Assembly: GCA_028282245.1 (NCBI GenBank)
Contig: JANQIL010000152.1
Span: 1 to 56,645, forward strand
From: Magnetospira sp.
Lineage (GTDB): Bacteria > Pseudomonadota > Alphaproteobacteria > Rhodospirillales > Magnetospiraceae
DNA length: 56,645 nt
Direction: 5' to 3'
Positions within the stretch are counted from its first letter, which is position 1, and every line of letters starts with the position of its first letter. The notes below the pieces were generated by a model that was not told where the DNA came from, made no database searches, and worked only from the letters and a program-made list of their open reading frames with translations. Below, piece after piece: positions 43,669 to 53,082 of the stretch. Position numbers and translations under genes: made by a program.

Positions 43669-45473
43669 GGCAGAACGGCCTCCTCGCGGTCGGCGAACTG
43701 CAAGGCGTGCAATCGGGCGTAAAGGCCGTGACCAGCCAGCAAGGCGTGGTGGGTTCCGGATTCCACCACCCGACCACGGTCGATCACATGGATCAGATCG
43801 GCCCCCACCACGGTGGACAGGCGGTGCGCGATGACCAGGGTGGTGCGCCCCTTCATCAGCCGGGTCAGGGCCGCCTGCACCTGGCGCTCGGATTCGGTGT
43901 CCAGCGCCGAAGTCGCCTCGTCGAGCAGCAGGATCGGCGCGTTCTTAAGCATCGCCCGAGCGATCGCCAAGCGCTGTCGCTGGCCGCCCGACAACTTCAC
44001 GCCCTGTTCGCCGACCATGGTGTCGTAGCCCTCGGGCAGGGCCTCGATGAACGCATGGGCCGCCGCGTTGCGGGCCGCCTCCTCGATCTCGTCCCGGGTG
44101 GCGTCCCACCGCCCGTAGGCGATGTTGGCGCGCACCGTGTCGTCGAACAGGGTGACGTCCTGGCTGACCAGGGCGAGGGCGCCACGCAACGAGGCGAGCG
44201 TACAGCCCCGAACGTCCTGGCCGTCGATGCGCACCGCTCCGCGCCCCGGATCGTAGAACCGGGGAATCAGGTTGAGCACCGTCGACTTGCCGGCTCCCGA
44301 CGGACCGACCAGGGCCACCGTGGCGCCGGCCGGCACCTCCAGGTCGAGACCGTCGAGCGCCGGATACTCGCCATCATAGGAAAAGTGCACGCCGTCCAGG
44401 CGCACGCCGCCGCCATCGATCCGCAGCAGCCGCGCATCGGGCGCCTCGGCCATCGACGGCGCCCGATCGAGCAGCGCGAACATCCGTTGCGCGCCGGCCA
44501 GGCCCTCCTGCAACGAGGCGTTCAGGTTGGCCAGCCGCTTCATCGGCTCGTAGGCCATCAGCAGCGCCGCGATGAAGGCGATCAGGGCACCGGAGCGCAT
44601 GTCCTGATGAATCACCCGGTGCCCGGCGTAGGCGATCACCGCCGCCACCGCGATGCCACCCAGGGTCTCCATGATCGGACTGGAGAACGCCCGCGTGCTG
44701 GCCGCCTTCAAGGCCAACTGGTAGATACGCTCGGTGAGCCGCGCCACCTTGGACGCCTCGTAGGACTCCATTCCATAGGCCTTGACCATCCGGATGCCCT
44801 GAAAGCCCTGTTCCAGGGTGGTCGTGAGCTGACCCATCTCCTGCTGGTTGTTGGCGGTCACCCGGCGCATGCGCTTGCCGAGCCGGGCGATCGGATAGAT
44901 CGCGGTCGGGAAGGCGACCAAGGCTATGAGGGCCAGTTGCCAGTCCTCGTAAAACATCACCGCGACCAGGGCCACGAGGGTCAGCAAATCCTTGCCCAGC
45001 GCGGTCAGCCCGTTCGACACCGCGACCCGCATCTGGGTGATGTCGACGGTGAACCGCGAGACCAGGGTGCCGGTCGGGTTGGCGTGGAAGAACGGCAGGT
45101 CCATGTGCGCCAGATGCCGGAACAGGCGGTTCTGATTGTCGGCGATGATGCGCAGGCCAACCCTGGACATCAGCAGGTTCTGCAGGTAGTTCGCCGCCCC
45201 CTTGACGGCGAACACGGCGAACACCGCGCCGACCAGCGGCCATACCAGGTCGGATCGCTTCTCATCGAATATAAAGGTGATCACCGGATCGAGCAGCCAC
45301 GCGCTGAGCGCCGTGCAGACGGCGACCAGGGCCATGAACAACACGGCCCAAAGGATCCAGGCCTTGTAGGGCGCCACGTTCTCGCGCAGCAGGCGCGCAA
45401 GCAAGGTTGCCGTCGCGTCGGGCGACCTCGCGCCGGATGCTGCGGAATTTCCGTTGTCATGCCGTTCGGACAC
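43656..45473 (-). CDS. msbA: MsbA-type ABC transporter (lipid A flippase), permease fused to ATPase
   Basis: This 605-residue half-transporter should work as a dimer that flips lipid A or another lipid across the inner membrane. Six membrane segments occupy about residues 30-310 (with GTLVSRFTVDITQMRVAVSNGL and QGFQGIRMVKAYGMESYE). The ATPase follows: Walker A VGPSGAGKSTVLNLI, Q-loop LVSQDVTLFDDTVRANIAYG, signature KLSGGQRQRLAIARAML, Walker B ILLLDEATSALD and the H-loop VIAHRLSTV. I chose a GTG start at 45473 because the frame has no ATG nearby and GGGAGG precedes it. It heads the operon msbA-DUF374-waaA-lpxK-acyltransferase. Confidence 0.93.
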   Translation of the reverse strand: MSERHDNGNSAASGARSPDATATLLARLLRENVAPYKAWILWAVLFMALVAVCTALSAWLLDPVITFIFDEKRSDLVWPLVGAVFAVFAVKGAANYLQNLLMSRVGLRIIADNQNRLFRHLAHMDLPFFHANPTGTLVSRFTVDITQMRVAVSNGLTALGKDLLTLVALVAVMFYEDWQLALIALVAFPTAIYPIARLGKRMRRVTANNQQEMGQLTTTLEQGFQGIRMVKAYGMESYEASKVARLTERIYQLALKAASTRAFSSPIMETLGGIAVAAVIAYAGHRVIHQDMRSGALIAFIAALLMAYEPMKRLANLNASLQEGLAGAQRMFALLDRAPSMAEAPDARLLRIDGGGVRLDGVHFSYDGEYPALDGLDLEVPAGATVALVGPSGAGKSTVLNLIPRFYDPGRGAVRIDGQDVRGCTLASLRGALALVSQDVTLFDDTVRANIAYGRWDATRDEIEEAARNAAAHAFIEALPEGYDTMVGEQGVKLSGGQRQRLAIARAMLKNAPILLLDEATSALDTESERQVQAALTRLMKGRTTLVIAHRLSTVVGADLIHVIDRGRVVESGTHHALLAGHGLYARLHALQFADREEAVLPCAS

Positions 45474-45580
45474 CCTCGTTCCCTGCCTCCCTTCGCGCCG
45501 AGAGGCGGACAATACCACGCGCGATCCAACGGGCCAACGGATCGCTGCGTGGAAAAACAGCCCGGCGCCCGGCCCCGGAT

Positions 45581-46024
45581 TCAAGGGGCGCCGACGTCGC
45601 CCGGCCGCCGGATGGCGGCCCGGGCCAGATCGTCGGCCCGCTCGTTTTCGGGATGGCCGGCATGCCCCTTGACCCACAACCAATCCACCTGATGCGGCAC
45701 CAGGGCGGCGTCGAGGCGCTCCCAGAGATCGCGGTTCTTGACCGGTTTCCTGGCCGAGGTGCGCCAACCGTTGGCCTTCCAGGTCGCGAGCCATCGGGTC
45801 ATCCCGTCGCGCAGGTAGGTACTGTCGGTGTGCAGGCGCACCCGGGCCGGCCGCTTAAGGGTTTCCAAGGCACCAATCGCCGCCATCATTTCCATGCGGT
45901 TGTTGGTGGTCTCGGCCGCGCCGCCGCTCAGTTCCCTCTCGTGGCCGCGCCAGCGCAGCACGGCCCCCCAACCGCCCGGCCCGGGGTTGCCGGAACAGGC
46001 GCCGTCGGTGAAGATCTCGACCAT
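45581..46024 (-). CDS. rnhA: Ribonuclease HI
   Basis: Degrades RNA in RNA:DNA hybrids. From the ATG at 46024 the protein has 147 residues and starts [23 protein letters not shown]. The four catalytic acidic residues are visible: D in [12 protein letters not shown] in [11 protein letters not shown] in [11 protein letters not shown] and D in [11 protein letters not shown]. The conserved histidine is in [14 protein letters not shown]. Two earlier starts are possible: GTG at 46039, overlapping the thrB stop, and ATG at 46042, which has GGAGG directly against it and so poor spacing. The thrB-rnhA pairing is common in alphaproteobacteria. Confidence 0.95.
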   Translation of the reverse strand: MVEIFTDGACSGNPGPGGWGAVLRWRGHERELSGGAAETTNNRMEMMAAIGALETLKRPARVRLHTDSTYLRDGMTRWLATWKANGWRTSARKPVKNRDLWERLDAALVPHQVDWLWVKGHAGHPENERADDLARAAIRRPGDVGAP

Positions 46025-46035
46025 GTCGGACTCTT

Positions 46036-47007
46036 TCACCATCCATCCTCCAATCCGTAATCGGCGGCGGCGCGCGGCACGCGATGAAACGCCAGGATGC
46101 CGTGGCATTCCAGCGGGTCCTTGGGAGTCACCAGGGCATCGGCCGGAGTCTCCGTCAGATCGAGCAGCCGGGTCAGCAGGAACCGCAGCGCGGCAGCGCG
46201 CGCCAGAACCGGCAGCGCCCGTCGCTCGGCCGCCGTCAGTCGGCGCCGGGACCGGTAGCCGTCGATCAGGGCCCGCGCCCGCGCGCGATCGGGCGCGGGC
46301 GCGCGGTCGAAGCACCAGGCGTTGAGGCATACCGCGATGTCGTAGGCCAGCAGGTCATCGCAGGCGAAATAGAAATCGATCAGGCCCGACAGCCTCTCGC
46401 CATCGAAGAACACGTTGTCCGGAAACAGATCCCCATGGATCGTCCCGCGCGGCAAATCGGCCGGCCAGCGCGCGGCCAGGAACGCCGCCTCGGCGATCAG
46501 CTCGGCGCCCAACCCCGGTTGCAGGCGGTCCGCCATCGGCCGGGTCTTGGTGGCGAGGCGCCCCCAGGCATCCACCGACAGGGTATTGGCCCGACGCGGC
46601 CCGAACCCGGCGGCGGTCACGTGCAGATCGGCCAGCGCCGTTCCCACGGCCCGGCATTGCTCGGCCGTCGGGTGGCGCGGCCAGGCACCGTCGAGACGGC
46701 TCACCAGAGCCGCCGGACGGCCGGCCAGGGTCCGCCACACCGCGCCGTCGCGTCCCCGAAAGGGACGCGGACAGGGCACGCCACGCGCCGCCAGATGGTC
46801 CATCAGACCAAGGAAAAACGGCAAATCCGCCGCGTCGGTGCGCCGCTCGAACAGGGTCAGCACGAAGCGGCCGCCGGTCGCGGTCAGCAGGTAGTTGGTG
46901 TTTTCGGTGCCCTCCGCGATGCCGTCGCAAGCGACCACCCGCCCGATATCGTAGGCGTCGGTCAGGATCTCCAGATCGGTCGCGGCGAGTTGGGTGTAAA
47001 CGGCCAT
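46036..47007 (-). CDS. thrB: Homoserine kinase (type II, aminoglycoside-phosphotransferase fold)
   Basis: Phosphorylates homoserine on the way to threonine. The 323-residue protein belongs to the ThrB family with the kinase-like APH fold, not the GHMP fold of E. coli ThrB. Markers are [28 protein letters not shown] at the N-terminus, the catalytic loop [47 protein letters not shown], and the C-terminal [17 protein letters not shown]. The stop lies within the beginning of the rnhA region, so the two are coupled. The usual upstream ispH is not present here; a rightward gene occupies its place. Confidence 0.94.
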   Translation of the reverse strand: MAVYTQLAATDLEILTDAYDIGRVVACDGIAEGTENTNYLLTATGGRFVLTLFERRTDAADLPFFLGLMDHLAARGVPCPRPFRGRDGAVWRTLAGRPAALVSRLDGAWPRHPTAEQCRAVGTALADLHVTAAGFGPRRANTLSVDAWGRLATKTRPMADRLQPGLGAELIAEAAFLAARWPADLPRGTIHGDLFPDNVFFDGERLSGLIDFYFACDDLLAYDIAVCLNAWCFDRAPAPDRARARALIDGYRSRRRLTAAERRALPVLARAAALRFLLTRLLDLTETPADALVTPKDPLECHGILAFHRVPRAAADYGLEDGW

Positions 47008-47091
47008 CGCCCCTTCCTATCCCCGTTGCCTTGCCAGGTCCAGGTCGCGGCGCGCTATACTTCGCGACCACCGCCAGAAGGAGTGTCCGTC

Positions 47092-48768
47092 GTGCGCCTG
47101 CTACCGTTTCTCGTGCTCGGTCTGCTGGTTCTGTCCGATGCCGCCCCGGCGACGCGCCTGGAGGCGGTTCCCGAGCCGGGCGACACCGTCCCGGGCACGC
47201 TGGCCACCGATCCGCTGGTCCTCCGGATCCAGAAGGCGCTCGGCGACGAAGGCAGCTACGACGGACCGATCGACGGTCTCTACGGGCCGGCCACCCGAGC
47301 CGCCGTGGCCGCCTACCGCCGACGCGCCGGCATGCCGGACGGCGCGCTGGACGAGGACCTGGCCCGCCACATCGAGACGGCGGCCGAGGTGCGCCGCCTG
47401 CTGACCCGGCTCCGGCGGGCACGCTCGGCCAACATCGAATCGGCGCGGGCCGCCCTGCTGGCCAATCCGGCGACCCGCCACCTGCTTGATGATTCGAACG
47501 GCACGCCGGAAGCCGCCGACCCGACCCGCGACCCGACGCCCTGCTTTCGCAGCCCGACCCCGGCCTGCCTTCTCGCCGAGGCGGCCGAAAGCTCGAAAGC
47601 GGTGGCCGACGACGAGCGCCGGTTCTGGGCGCTCGGCGAACTGCTGGTCGCGCAGGCCAAGGCGGGGCTTTCGTCGGAGGCGATGGCGACCCTGCGGCGG
47701 ATCGGCGATCCGCGTCTGGTGATGCGGGCGCTCGGCGACATCGCCCTGGCGCGCGCCGAAGCGGCGCGTCTCGACGAGGCATTGGCGGCGGCCGAGATCA
47801 TCCCCGATCCCCGGCGCAAGGCGGAAACCCTGGTCGCCATCGCCCGCGTCGCGGCACCGAAATCGGCACGCGCCGCCACGCGGGCACGGGCCGCCCTGGC
47901 CAAGATCAACGACCCCGAGCAGCGGGTGGCGTTGCTTGCCGAACTGGCCGTCGGCCGGATGCGCAACGGCGATTCGACGGCCGCCCGGCGCCACCTGGAC
48001 ACGGCCGAATCGATTGCCCGGCGCCCGGAGAACCGCGACTTTCGCGATGCCGCCCTGCGCCTGGTCGCGGCGGCGCACGCCGAAGCCGGCAACGCGGAGC
48101 ACGCCCTTGCATTGCTCGACGGGATGCCCCACGACGAGCGCCACGCCAGCGTGCTGATCGCCGCCGCAACCGCGCAGGCCGATGCCGGGCGGGTTGACGC
48201 GGCAATGCGCACCGCCGCGTCCATCGAGACGCGCCGCTATCTGCCGGACGTGCTGTCGCGGATTGCCGTCGCGCAGGCCCGGAGCGGCGACATGGCGTCC
48301 GCCGCCGCCACCCTCAGCCACGCCGACGCCGGCATCGACGCCATCGACTTCCCATATGCGCGCGCCTACGCGGCCGCCCGGGTGGCGCGATCCATGATCG
48401 ACATCCTGCGCCTGCCACGGCCATTCCCCGTCGAATCCATCCTGGCGGCGGCGACGCGGATCGACGATCCGAGGCTGCGGACCGAAACCCTGTGGTCGCT
48501 GACCATGGTCCTCGAACGGCGGGGCAACGGCGACGGAGCGGCCGCCGCCCGCACCGCCGCCGAGGCGGCCGGCCGCGATATCCGCGGCCGTCTGGCCCGC
48601 ATCTGGATGCTGGCCGGCATCGCCCACGCCTGGATGACCGAGGGCAACCCGGCGGAGGCCCGCGAGACCTTCGACCGCGCCCTCGCCGTCGCCGAGGGGC
48701 TGCGCAACGCCTGGGCGCGCACCCGCGCCCTCGCCAAGCTGTCCACCGCGCTGGTCGATATCCAATAG
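47092..48768 (+). CDS. Exported peptidoglycan-binding domain protein with helical repeats
   Basis: A 558-residue protein starting at a GTG with AAGGAG eight bases before it. A hydrophobic signal-like N-terminus (residues 1-20, VRLLPFLVLGLLVLSDAAPA) is followed by a PG_binding_1 domain at about 43-93 (VLRIQKALGDEGSYDGPIDGLYGPATRAAVAAYRRRAG). The rest is an alpha-helical array of repeats of about 35 residues rich in Ala, Arg, Glu and Leu, such as RLVMRALGDIALARAEAARLDEALAAAEIIPDPRRKAETLVAIA, which look TPR-like. No catalytic domain is seen. It probably sits in the periplasm near the cell wall as a scaffold. A possible -10 TATACT lies at 47056. Confidence 0.8.
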   Translation: MRLLPFLVLGLLVLSDAAPATRLEAVPEPGDTVPGTLATDPLVLRIQKALGDEGSYDGPIDGLYGPATRAAVAAYRRRAGMPDGALDEDLARHIETAAEVRRLLTRLRRARSANIESARAALLANPATRHLLDDSNGTPEAADPTRDPTPCFRSPTPACLLAEAAESSKAVADDERRFWALGELLVAQAKAGLSSEAMATLRRIGDPRLVMRALGDIALARAEAARLDEALAAAEIIPDPRRKAETLVAIARVAAPKSARAATRARAALAKINDPEQRVALLAELAVGRMRNGDSTAARRHLDTAESIARRPENRDFRDAALRLVAAAHAEAGNAEHALALLDGMPHDERHASVLIAAATAQADAGRVDAAMRTAASIETRRYLPDVLSRIAVAQARSGDMASAAATLSHADAGIDAIDFPYARAYAAARVARSMIDILRLPRPFPVESILAAATRIDDPRLRTETLWSLTMVLERRGNGDGAAAARTAAEAAGRDIRGRLARIWMLAGIAHAWMTEGNPAEARETFDRALAVAEGLRNAWARTRALAKLSTALVDIQ

Positions 48769-48895
48769 CCACCGGAAAACGCCGCCATCGCATCCAGAAG
48801 AGATATAAGAAAACCAAAGTCTTCAATACTTCCCCAGATTCCCCGATGGGGTTATCATGGGTCGCGACGCGGGCGGAGGACGGCATAGCGCGGCC

Positions 48896-50752
48896 ATGCG
48901 ACAACGGAATTCCAGCTTTCTCGTCTATACCTTGGACGAGGGCCGATGGACGGTCGGCGATGTCATCAAATACAAAGAAGATAGGGCACTCGAAAAAGCC
49001 GAGGCCTTGCTGAGCAGCCGGCAATACGACGCCGTCAAGGTCGTGCAGGAGGATGGAACGGGCCACGAGCGCGTTGTGTTCGAGAAAACCTGCGCCAGGC
49101 GGGCGCAAAAGCCCCTCACCATAGCACCCATCGATACGGCGCCTCCGTGCAGCGATCTGGACGACTTCTACCGTTTCACCGCCCGCCGCGCCATGGGACA
49201 ACTGTTCCGCCGCTACTTGGATCGGGAATGCCTGACGGTACTCGAAATCATGCACCTTCAAGGTCACGTCAAAGTGCTGGTGCGCAGGGACACGCTGGTC
49301 AACCAGGCGGTTTCGCGGGTGGCCACGCTGCATGCCGCGACGACCGGCAGGCCGCAGGTGGAGTGCCTCGACGCCCTCGACCGCGCGGTGATCCAGATCC
49401 GCGACCGGGCGTTGCCGGCCGGAGACGCCGAGGTCCTTGGCAAGCTGCTCGCCGAGGGCGGTTTTCCGGCGGTGGCCGCGAAGGCCGGCAAGGATTCGGC
49501 GAGCGACCGCGATTTCTTGATCCGTGGCGCCCTGGCGCACCATCTGGGAACCGCCGCCGGCTGGGCCGGCAAGATCGAGGTCGCCCTTGAATTGCTGGCG
49601 GTGGACGCCAATCGGGCCGGGGTGCCGTTCATCGACGAGGCGCTGGCCGAAATCCTGGACGGCGCCGAGGCGATCAAGGAGATCCTTGGCCGCCAGCCGG
49701 ATCTGTCGTCCGCCCTGCACGCCCTGAGCGATCTGGCGCGCGGCCGTCACGAGGCGCCGAAACCGGCGCCCGAGTTCCTGACCCCCCTCAACGATGCCCT
49801 GGGCAGGCACCGGCTGACCGCCAGCCGTCAGGTGCTGCTTGACCGGATGCGGCGCGAACTGGGCGGCATCAAGCCGCTGACCCAGAACCCGACAGGTCAG
49901 GGCGACGCCTTCGTCGGCCTGTTGCGCGGCCTGGTGGTGCCGCTCGGCCTACGCGGCGGCACGTCCATGACCGCCGCCGTGGTGCAGCGGGCACGCCTCG
50001 TCTACCAGGACCACGGCACGCCCGAACAGGCGACCCGCCGGGTGGCCGATCATATTCCGGTGCCGCTGTCCAGGATCGGATTCCTGATCGGTCTCGCCGG
50101 ATCGGATCTGGCCGACAAAACACGGCCCGCCATCGAGGACCTGCTGGGCAAAACAATCGACAGAATCGTTCGATTGTCCGACGCCTTGCCGGGCGCCAAG
50201 CGGACCGCCGCCCTCAACGCGGCGCTCGATGAACTGGCCGAGCGGGCACGCGCGGTCGACTTGGACGACACGCTGCGCGACCGGGTGGCCGACACCCTGG
50301 CGCGCCTCAAGGACGAACGCGCGATAAATCCGGAGGCGACGCTGACCGCCGCGCGGGCCGAGGAAATGGGCGAGGCGGCGGCGCCGAACGAGACGGAGGT
50401 CCTGCCTCCGGTCCTGCATGGCCATGGCCTGAAATACGTCACCTTCCGGCAGGGAGAGACGATGTTCGAGGAAGGCGCCAAGGGCAACCGGGCGTATTAT
50501 CTAGTCAACGGCCTGGCGGTGAGGGCGCACGGCAAGGACGACAAGGACCGCTCGGTGGAAACCATCAATCCGGACAACCTGATCGGCGGCGAGGTGCTGA
50601 CCGGCCGGGTGGGCTACAAATCCACCGTGCAGGCGCTGACCAACCTGGAAGCCTACGCGGTGCCGGCCCGGTTGCTGGAAAAGCGCGTCGAGCGGCTGGC
50701 CGAGCGGGACCCCCTGATGCACTTCGTGCTGACCTCCCTGGGCAGGGTATAG
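48896..50752 (+). CDS. Large protein with C-terminal cyclic-nucleotide-binding-like domain
   Basis: A 618-residue protein of unknown function. The N-terminal part begins RQRNSSFLVYTLDEGRWTVGDVIKYKEDRALEKAEALLSSRQYDAVKVVQEDG, which looks like a small folded unit. A long helical middle region follows (about residues 100-490). The C-terminal domain at about 512-595 (LKYVTFRQGETMFEEGAKGNRAYYLVNGLAVRAHG....NLIGGEVLTGRVGYKSTVQALTNLEAYAVP) has the beta-roll pattern of cyclic-nucleotide-binding domains. The phosphate-binding cassette is degenerate, so cyclic nucleotide binding is uncertain. An in-frame ATG at 48857 would add 13 residues of non-protein-like composition; I prefer 48896. Confidence 0.75.
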   Translation: MRQRNSSFLVYTLDEGRWTVGDVIKYKEDRALEKAEALLSSRQYDAVKVVQEDGTGHERVVFEKTCARRAQKPLTIAPIDTAPPCSDLDDFYRFTARRAMGQLFRRYLDRECLTVLEIMHLQGHVKVLVRRDTLVNQAVSRVATLHAATTGRPQVECLDALDRAVIQIRDRALPAGDAEVLGKLLAEGGFPAVAAKAGKDSASDRDFLIRGALAHHLGTAAGWAGKIEVALELLAVDANRAGVPFIDEALAEILDGAEAIKEILGRQPDLSSALHALSDLARGRHEAPKPAPEFLTPLNDALGRHRLTASRQVLLDRMRRELGGIKPLTQNPTGQGDAFVGLLRGLVVPLGLRGGTSMTAAVVQRARLVYQDHGTPEQATRRVADHIPVPLSRIGFLIGLAGSDLADKTRPAIEDLLGKTIDRIVRLSDALPGAKRTAALNAALDELAERARAVDLDDTLRDRVADTLARLKDERAINPEATLTAARAEEMGEAAAPNETEVLPPVLHGHGLKYVTFRQGETMFEEGAKGNRAYYLVNGLAVRAHGKDDKDRSVETINPDNLIGGEVLTGRVGYKSTVQALTNLEAYAVPARLLEKRVERLAERDPLMHFVLTSLGRV

Positions 50753-50836
50753 ATTGCCCGCCCTTCCTGGCCCGACGCTCGCCTAAAATGAATTTCCCAT
50801 GCCAGATACCGTTTTTACCCGCCCCCTACCGGGAAT

Positions 50837-51679
50837 TCAGGGTTGATCGCGGTTTCCTCCATGACATGGCAGCGGCTCCACCGCCGCCAGCCGCCCCCCA
50901 AGTCGCACCGGCTCGATTCGCGCCGCGAGGCCGGTCCGGTCATCGGTTTCCAGGAAGACGGCGCAGAAGGTGGCCTCCTCGCCGGCCGGCTCCAGGCGCC
51001 CGACCGGCGTGTTGCGCAGGAACCGGGCCACCGCCACGTCCTTTTGCATGCCGATCACCGAATCGTAATCGCCACACATCCCGGCGTCGCCCTGATAGGC
51101 GGTGCCGCCGGGCAGGATCTGGGCGTCGGCGGTCGGCACGTGGGTATGGCTGCCGACCACCAGCGATACCTGGCCGTCGGCGAAATGGCCGAGCGCCATC
51201 TTCTCGCTGGTCGCCTCGGCGTGCATGTCGACCGCCACCGCCGCCACCGTCGCCCCCAGGCGGTGGCGCGAAAGCTCCCTCTTGAGGGCGGCGAATGGAT
51301 CGTCGACCAGTCCCATGAACAGCCGCCCCATTACCTGGACCACCAGCACCTTGCCGCCGTTGCGCGCCGTGAACACCCCGGCGCCGCGCCCCGGCGTGCC
51401 CTCGGGCAGGTTGAGCGGCCGCAGCAGACGCGGCTCGCCGTCGATATGGCCGACGATCTCGCGCTGGTCCCAGACATGATTGCCGGTGGTGATGACATCG
51501 ACCCCAAGCGCGAAGAAGTCGTTGCAAATGTCGCGCGTGATGCCGAACCCGTGCGCCGCGTTCTCGCCGTTGACGATCACGAAATCCAGTTTCAAGCGCT
51601 CGATCAGGCCCGGCAGGTGGAGTCGCGCCGCCCGGCGTCCGGCCTTGCCCACCACGTCGCCGCAGAACAGCAGCCTCAT
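50837..51679 (-). CDS. YmdB-family metallophosphoesterase
   Basis: This 280-residue protein belongs to the TIGR00282 family of dinuclear-metal phosphodiesterases (YmdB), one member of which hydrolyses cyclic nucleotides in Bacillus. Metal ligands are visible in order: LFCGDVVGKAGRR (D), IVNGENAAHG (N, E), DVITTGNHVWDQRE (N, H), MHAEATSEKMALGHF (H), VVGSHTHVPTAD (H-x-H). The start ATG overlaps the stop of the cyclo-ligase gene (ATGA). It is the last gene of the zapA / 6S / cyclo-ligase / ymdB leftward group and converges with the cyclic-nucleotide-binding-like gene. Confidence 0.93.
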   Translation of the reverse strand: MRLLFCGDVVGKAGRRAARLHLPGLIERLKLDFVIVNGENAAHGFGITRDICNDFFALGVDVITTGNHVWDQREIVGHIDGEPRLLRPLNLPEGTPGRGAGVFTARNGGKVLVVQVMGRLFMGLVDDPFAALKRELSRHRLGATVAAVAVDMHAEATSEKMALGHFADGQVSLVVGSHTHVPTADAQILPGGTAYQGDAGMCGDYDSVIGMQKDVAVARFLRNTPVGRLEPAGEEATFCAVFLETDDRTGLAARIEPVRLGGRLAAVEPLPCHGGNRDQP

Positions 51680-52290
51680 GACGCCCCCGCCGGTCGCGCC
51701 ATCGTGGTCCGCCGCACCGACCTCTCGGTCACCACCCAGTCGAGCGGCGCGTCGTGCGGCTCGCGCGGCACCCGGTCGAACCGCTGTCCCTCGAACCCCA
51801 GGCCCACCGCGACCACCGGCGCGGCGGCACGCAGGGCCGTCAGGCCGCGATCGTAGTATCCGCCGCCCCAGCCGAGCCGGACCCCGTCGCCGTCGAAGGC
51901 GAGCAGCGGCACCAATACCACGTCGGGACGCAGGGCCGGTCGGGCCGCGTCCGGTTGCAGGGTGCGGTGCGGCCCCCCGACCACGACATCGCCGGGCGCC
52001 CAGGCACGGAATCGCAAGGGCGCGCCGGCCTCCGCGAGGGCCGGCAGGACGCAACGCAAGCCGTCGGCATGCAACCGGACGAGCAGCGGCCGGGGATCGA
52101 TCTCGTCGCCCATCGGCCAGTAACCGGCGACCACGGCCGGCGCCACGAGTCCCAGGTCGGTCGCCCGCGCCACCGCCCGATCGGCGAGGCACTCGGCCGA
52201 CTCCACGGGATCGGCCGCCAAGACGCGGCGCCGGGCTCGGGCCTCGGCGCGCAACGCGGCTTTCTCGGACGACGGCGCGGCAACCGGCAT
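51676..52290 (-). CDS. 5-formyltetrahydrofolate cyclo-ligase
   Basis: Converts 5-formyl-THF to 5,10-methenyl-THF with ATP, returning stored folate to the active pool. The 204-residue protein has the N-terminal arginine/lysine region KAALRAEARARRRVLA, VAGYWPMGDEIDPRPLL, and the signature VPLLAFDGDGVRLGWGGGYYDRGL. The ATG at 52290 is used; an upstream ATG at 52335 would run into the 6S RNA. The gene is directly downstream of the predicted 6S RNA, an arrangement kept across proteobacteria (ygfA/fau position). Confidence 0.94.
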   Translation of the reverse strand: MPVAAPSSEKAALRAEARARRRVLAADPVESAECLADRAVARATDLGLVAPAVVAGYWPMGDEIDPRPLLVRLHADGLRCVLPALAEAGAPLRFRAWAPGDVVVGGPHRTLQPDAARPALRPDVVLVPLLAFDGDGVRLGWGGGYYDRGLTALRAAAPVVAVGLGFEGQRFDRVPREPHDAPLDWVVTERSVRRTTMARPAGAS

Positions 52291-52320
52291 GGAGGGATTC
52301 CGGATGGCGGGACAAACAGG

Positions 52321-52486
52321 AGCGGACGGGGCCACCTCGGCCGTTGGCAGGTGATCCTCTGTGGCCTGCCTCAGCAGGTGGGCGCCGTGATACCGAGCCC
52401 AGGAGCCCGGCAGGAACAGCTCCCCAGACGATCCTATGGCCCCAGGGATAAACGCGCCTGACGCACCGCGCAGCGCCCGTCCGTCT
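52321..52486 (-). ncRNA. ssrS: 6S RNA (RNA polymerase-binding regulatory RNA)
   Basis: The space between zapA and the cyclo-ligase gene is the conserved genomic place of 6S RNA. On the minus strand the ends pair: CGGACGGG at 52483-52476 with CCCGTCCG at 52330-52323, closing a structure of about 165 nucleotides, the usual size. The interior contains an extended imperfect hairpin with CCCTGGGGCC and GGGGAGCTG on the 5' side, and a central region GGCTCGGTATCACGGCGCCCACCTG, G+C-rich with bulges as expected of 6S RNA. It would bind the housekeeping polymerase and imitate an open promoter. Ends are approximate; a covariance model search was not possible. Confidence 0.78.
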
Positions 52487-52493
52487 TGTGAAT

Positions 52494-52823
52494 CTAGGCC
52501 TCTTCCAGTCCGAGGGCAACCGATTCCACGCGCCGCGCCAGGGCCTCGATGCGGGACGCGAGGTCCTCTTCGGACGGTCGTTCGGTTGGCGTCGCATCGC
52601 CGCGCAGGTGTTCCAGCTCGGAATAGGCGTCGGACAGTTCGTCGGCGATCAGCAGGTTGACCATCACCAGCAGCCGCGCGTCGCCGATCTGCCCGACCGC
52701 CGCCACCAGCTCGGCCACCCGCCGGTCAATGTAATTGGCGAGCCGGGTCAGGTGCGCCTCCTGGCCGTCGTCGCAGGCGATCTGATAGCGGCGGCCGTTG
52801 ATTTCCACCGTGACCTGCGCCAT
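52494..52823 (-). CDS. zapA: Cell division protein ZapA
   Basis: ZapA bundles FtsZ filaments at midcell. The 109-residue protein has the family N-terminus AQVTVEINGRRYQIACDDGQEAHLTRLANYIDRRVAELVAAVGQIGDARLLVMVNLLIADELSDAYSEL, followed by a C-terminal coiled coil (EDLASRIEALARRVESVALGL). It lies upstream of the 6S RNA and four bases after a small coiled-coil gene, the arrangement seen in many alphaproteobacteria. Confidence 0.95.
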   Translation of the reverse strand: MAQVTVEINGRRYQIACDDGQEAHLTRLANYIDRRVAELVAAVGQIGDARLLVMVNLLIADELSDAYSELEHLRGDATPTERPSEEDLASRIEALARRVESVALGLEEA

Positions 52824-52827
52824 ACGC

Positions 52828-53082
52828 TCAGCCCTCCAGAACCGATTTCAGGCGCCCGATCGTCGACTCCAGTCGCCGCGCCACGGTATGCGTCGTCTCG
52901 CGCAGGCGGTCGTTTTCGTCCCGCAGGCGATGCAACTCGGCCTCCGTCGCCGTGTCGACCGGCGGTGGCGGCGGGTGCGCCGCGCGCTCCGCCAGCGCGC
53001 TGTCCAGTCGGTCGAGAGCACGCTCCAGACGCTGCCTCGCCTGTCCCAGTCGATCGGCGGACGGACGTTCGGTCGATGTCAC
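52828..53082 (-). CDS. Small coiled-coil protein upstream of zapA (DUF4164-like)
   Basis: This protein of about 84 residues starts at a GTG (53082) with GGAG ten bases before it. The upstream open frame continues but is not protein-like. The product has two heptad-rich helices (ADRLGQARQRLERALDRLDSALAER and EAELHRLRDENDRLRETTHTVARRLESTIGRLKSVL) joined by a proline-rich loop (HPPPPPVD), so it should form a coiled coil. Similar small proteins sit directly before zapA in alphaproteobacteria and may assist Z-ring organisation, but no function is established. Confidence 0.7.
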   Translation of the reverse strand: MTSTERPSADRLGQARQRLERALDRLDSALAERAAHPPPPPVDTATEAELHRLRDENDRLRETTHTVARRLESTIGRLKSVLEG

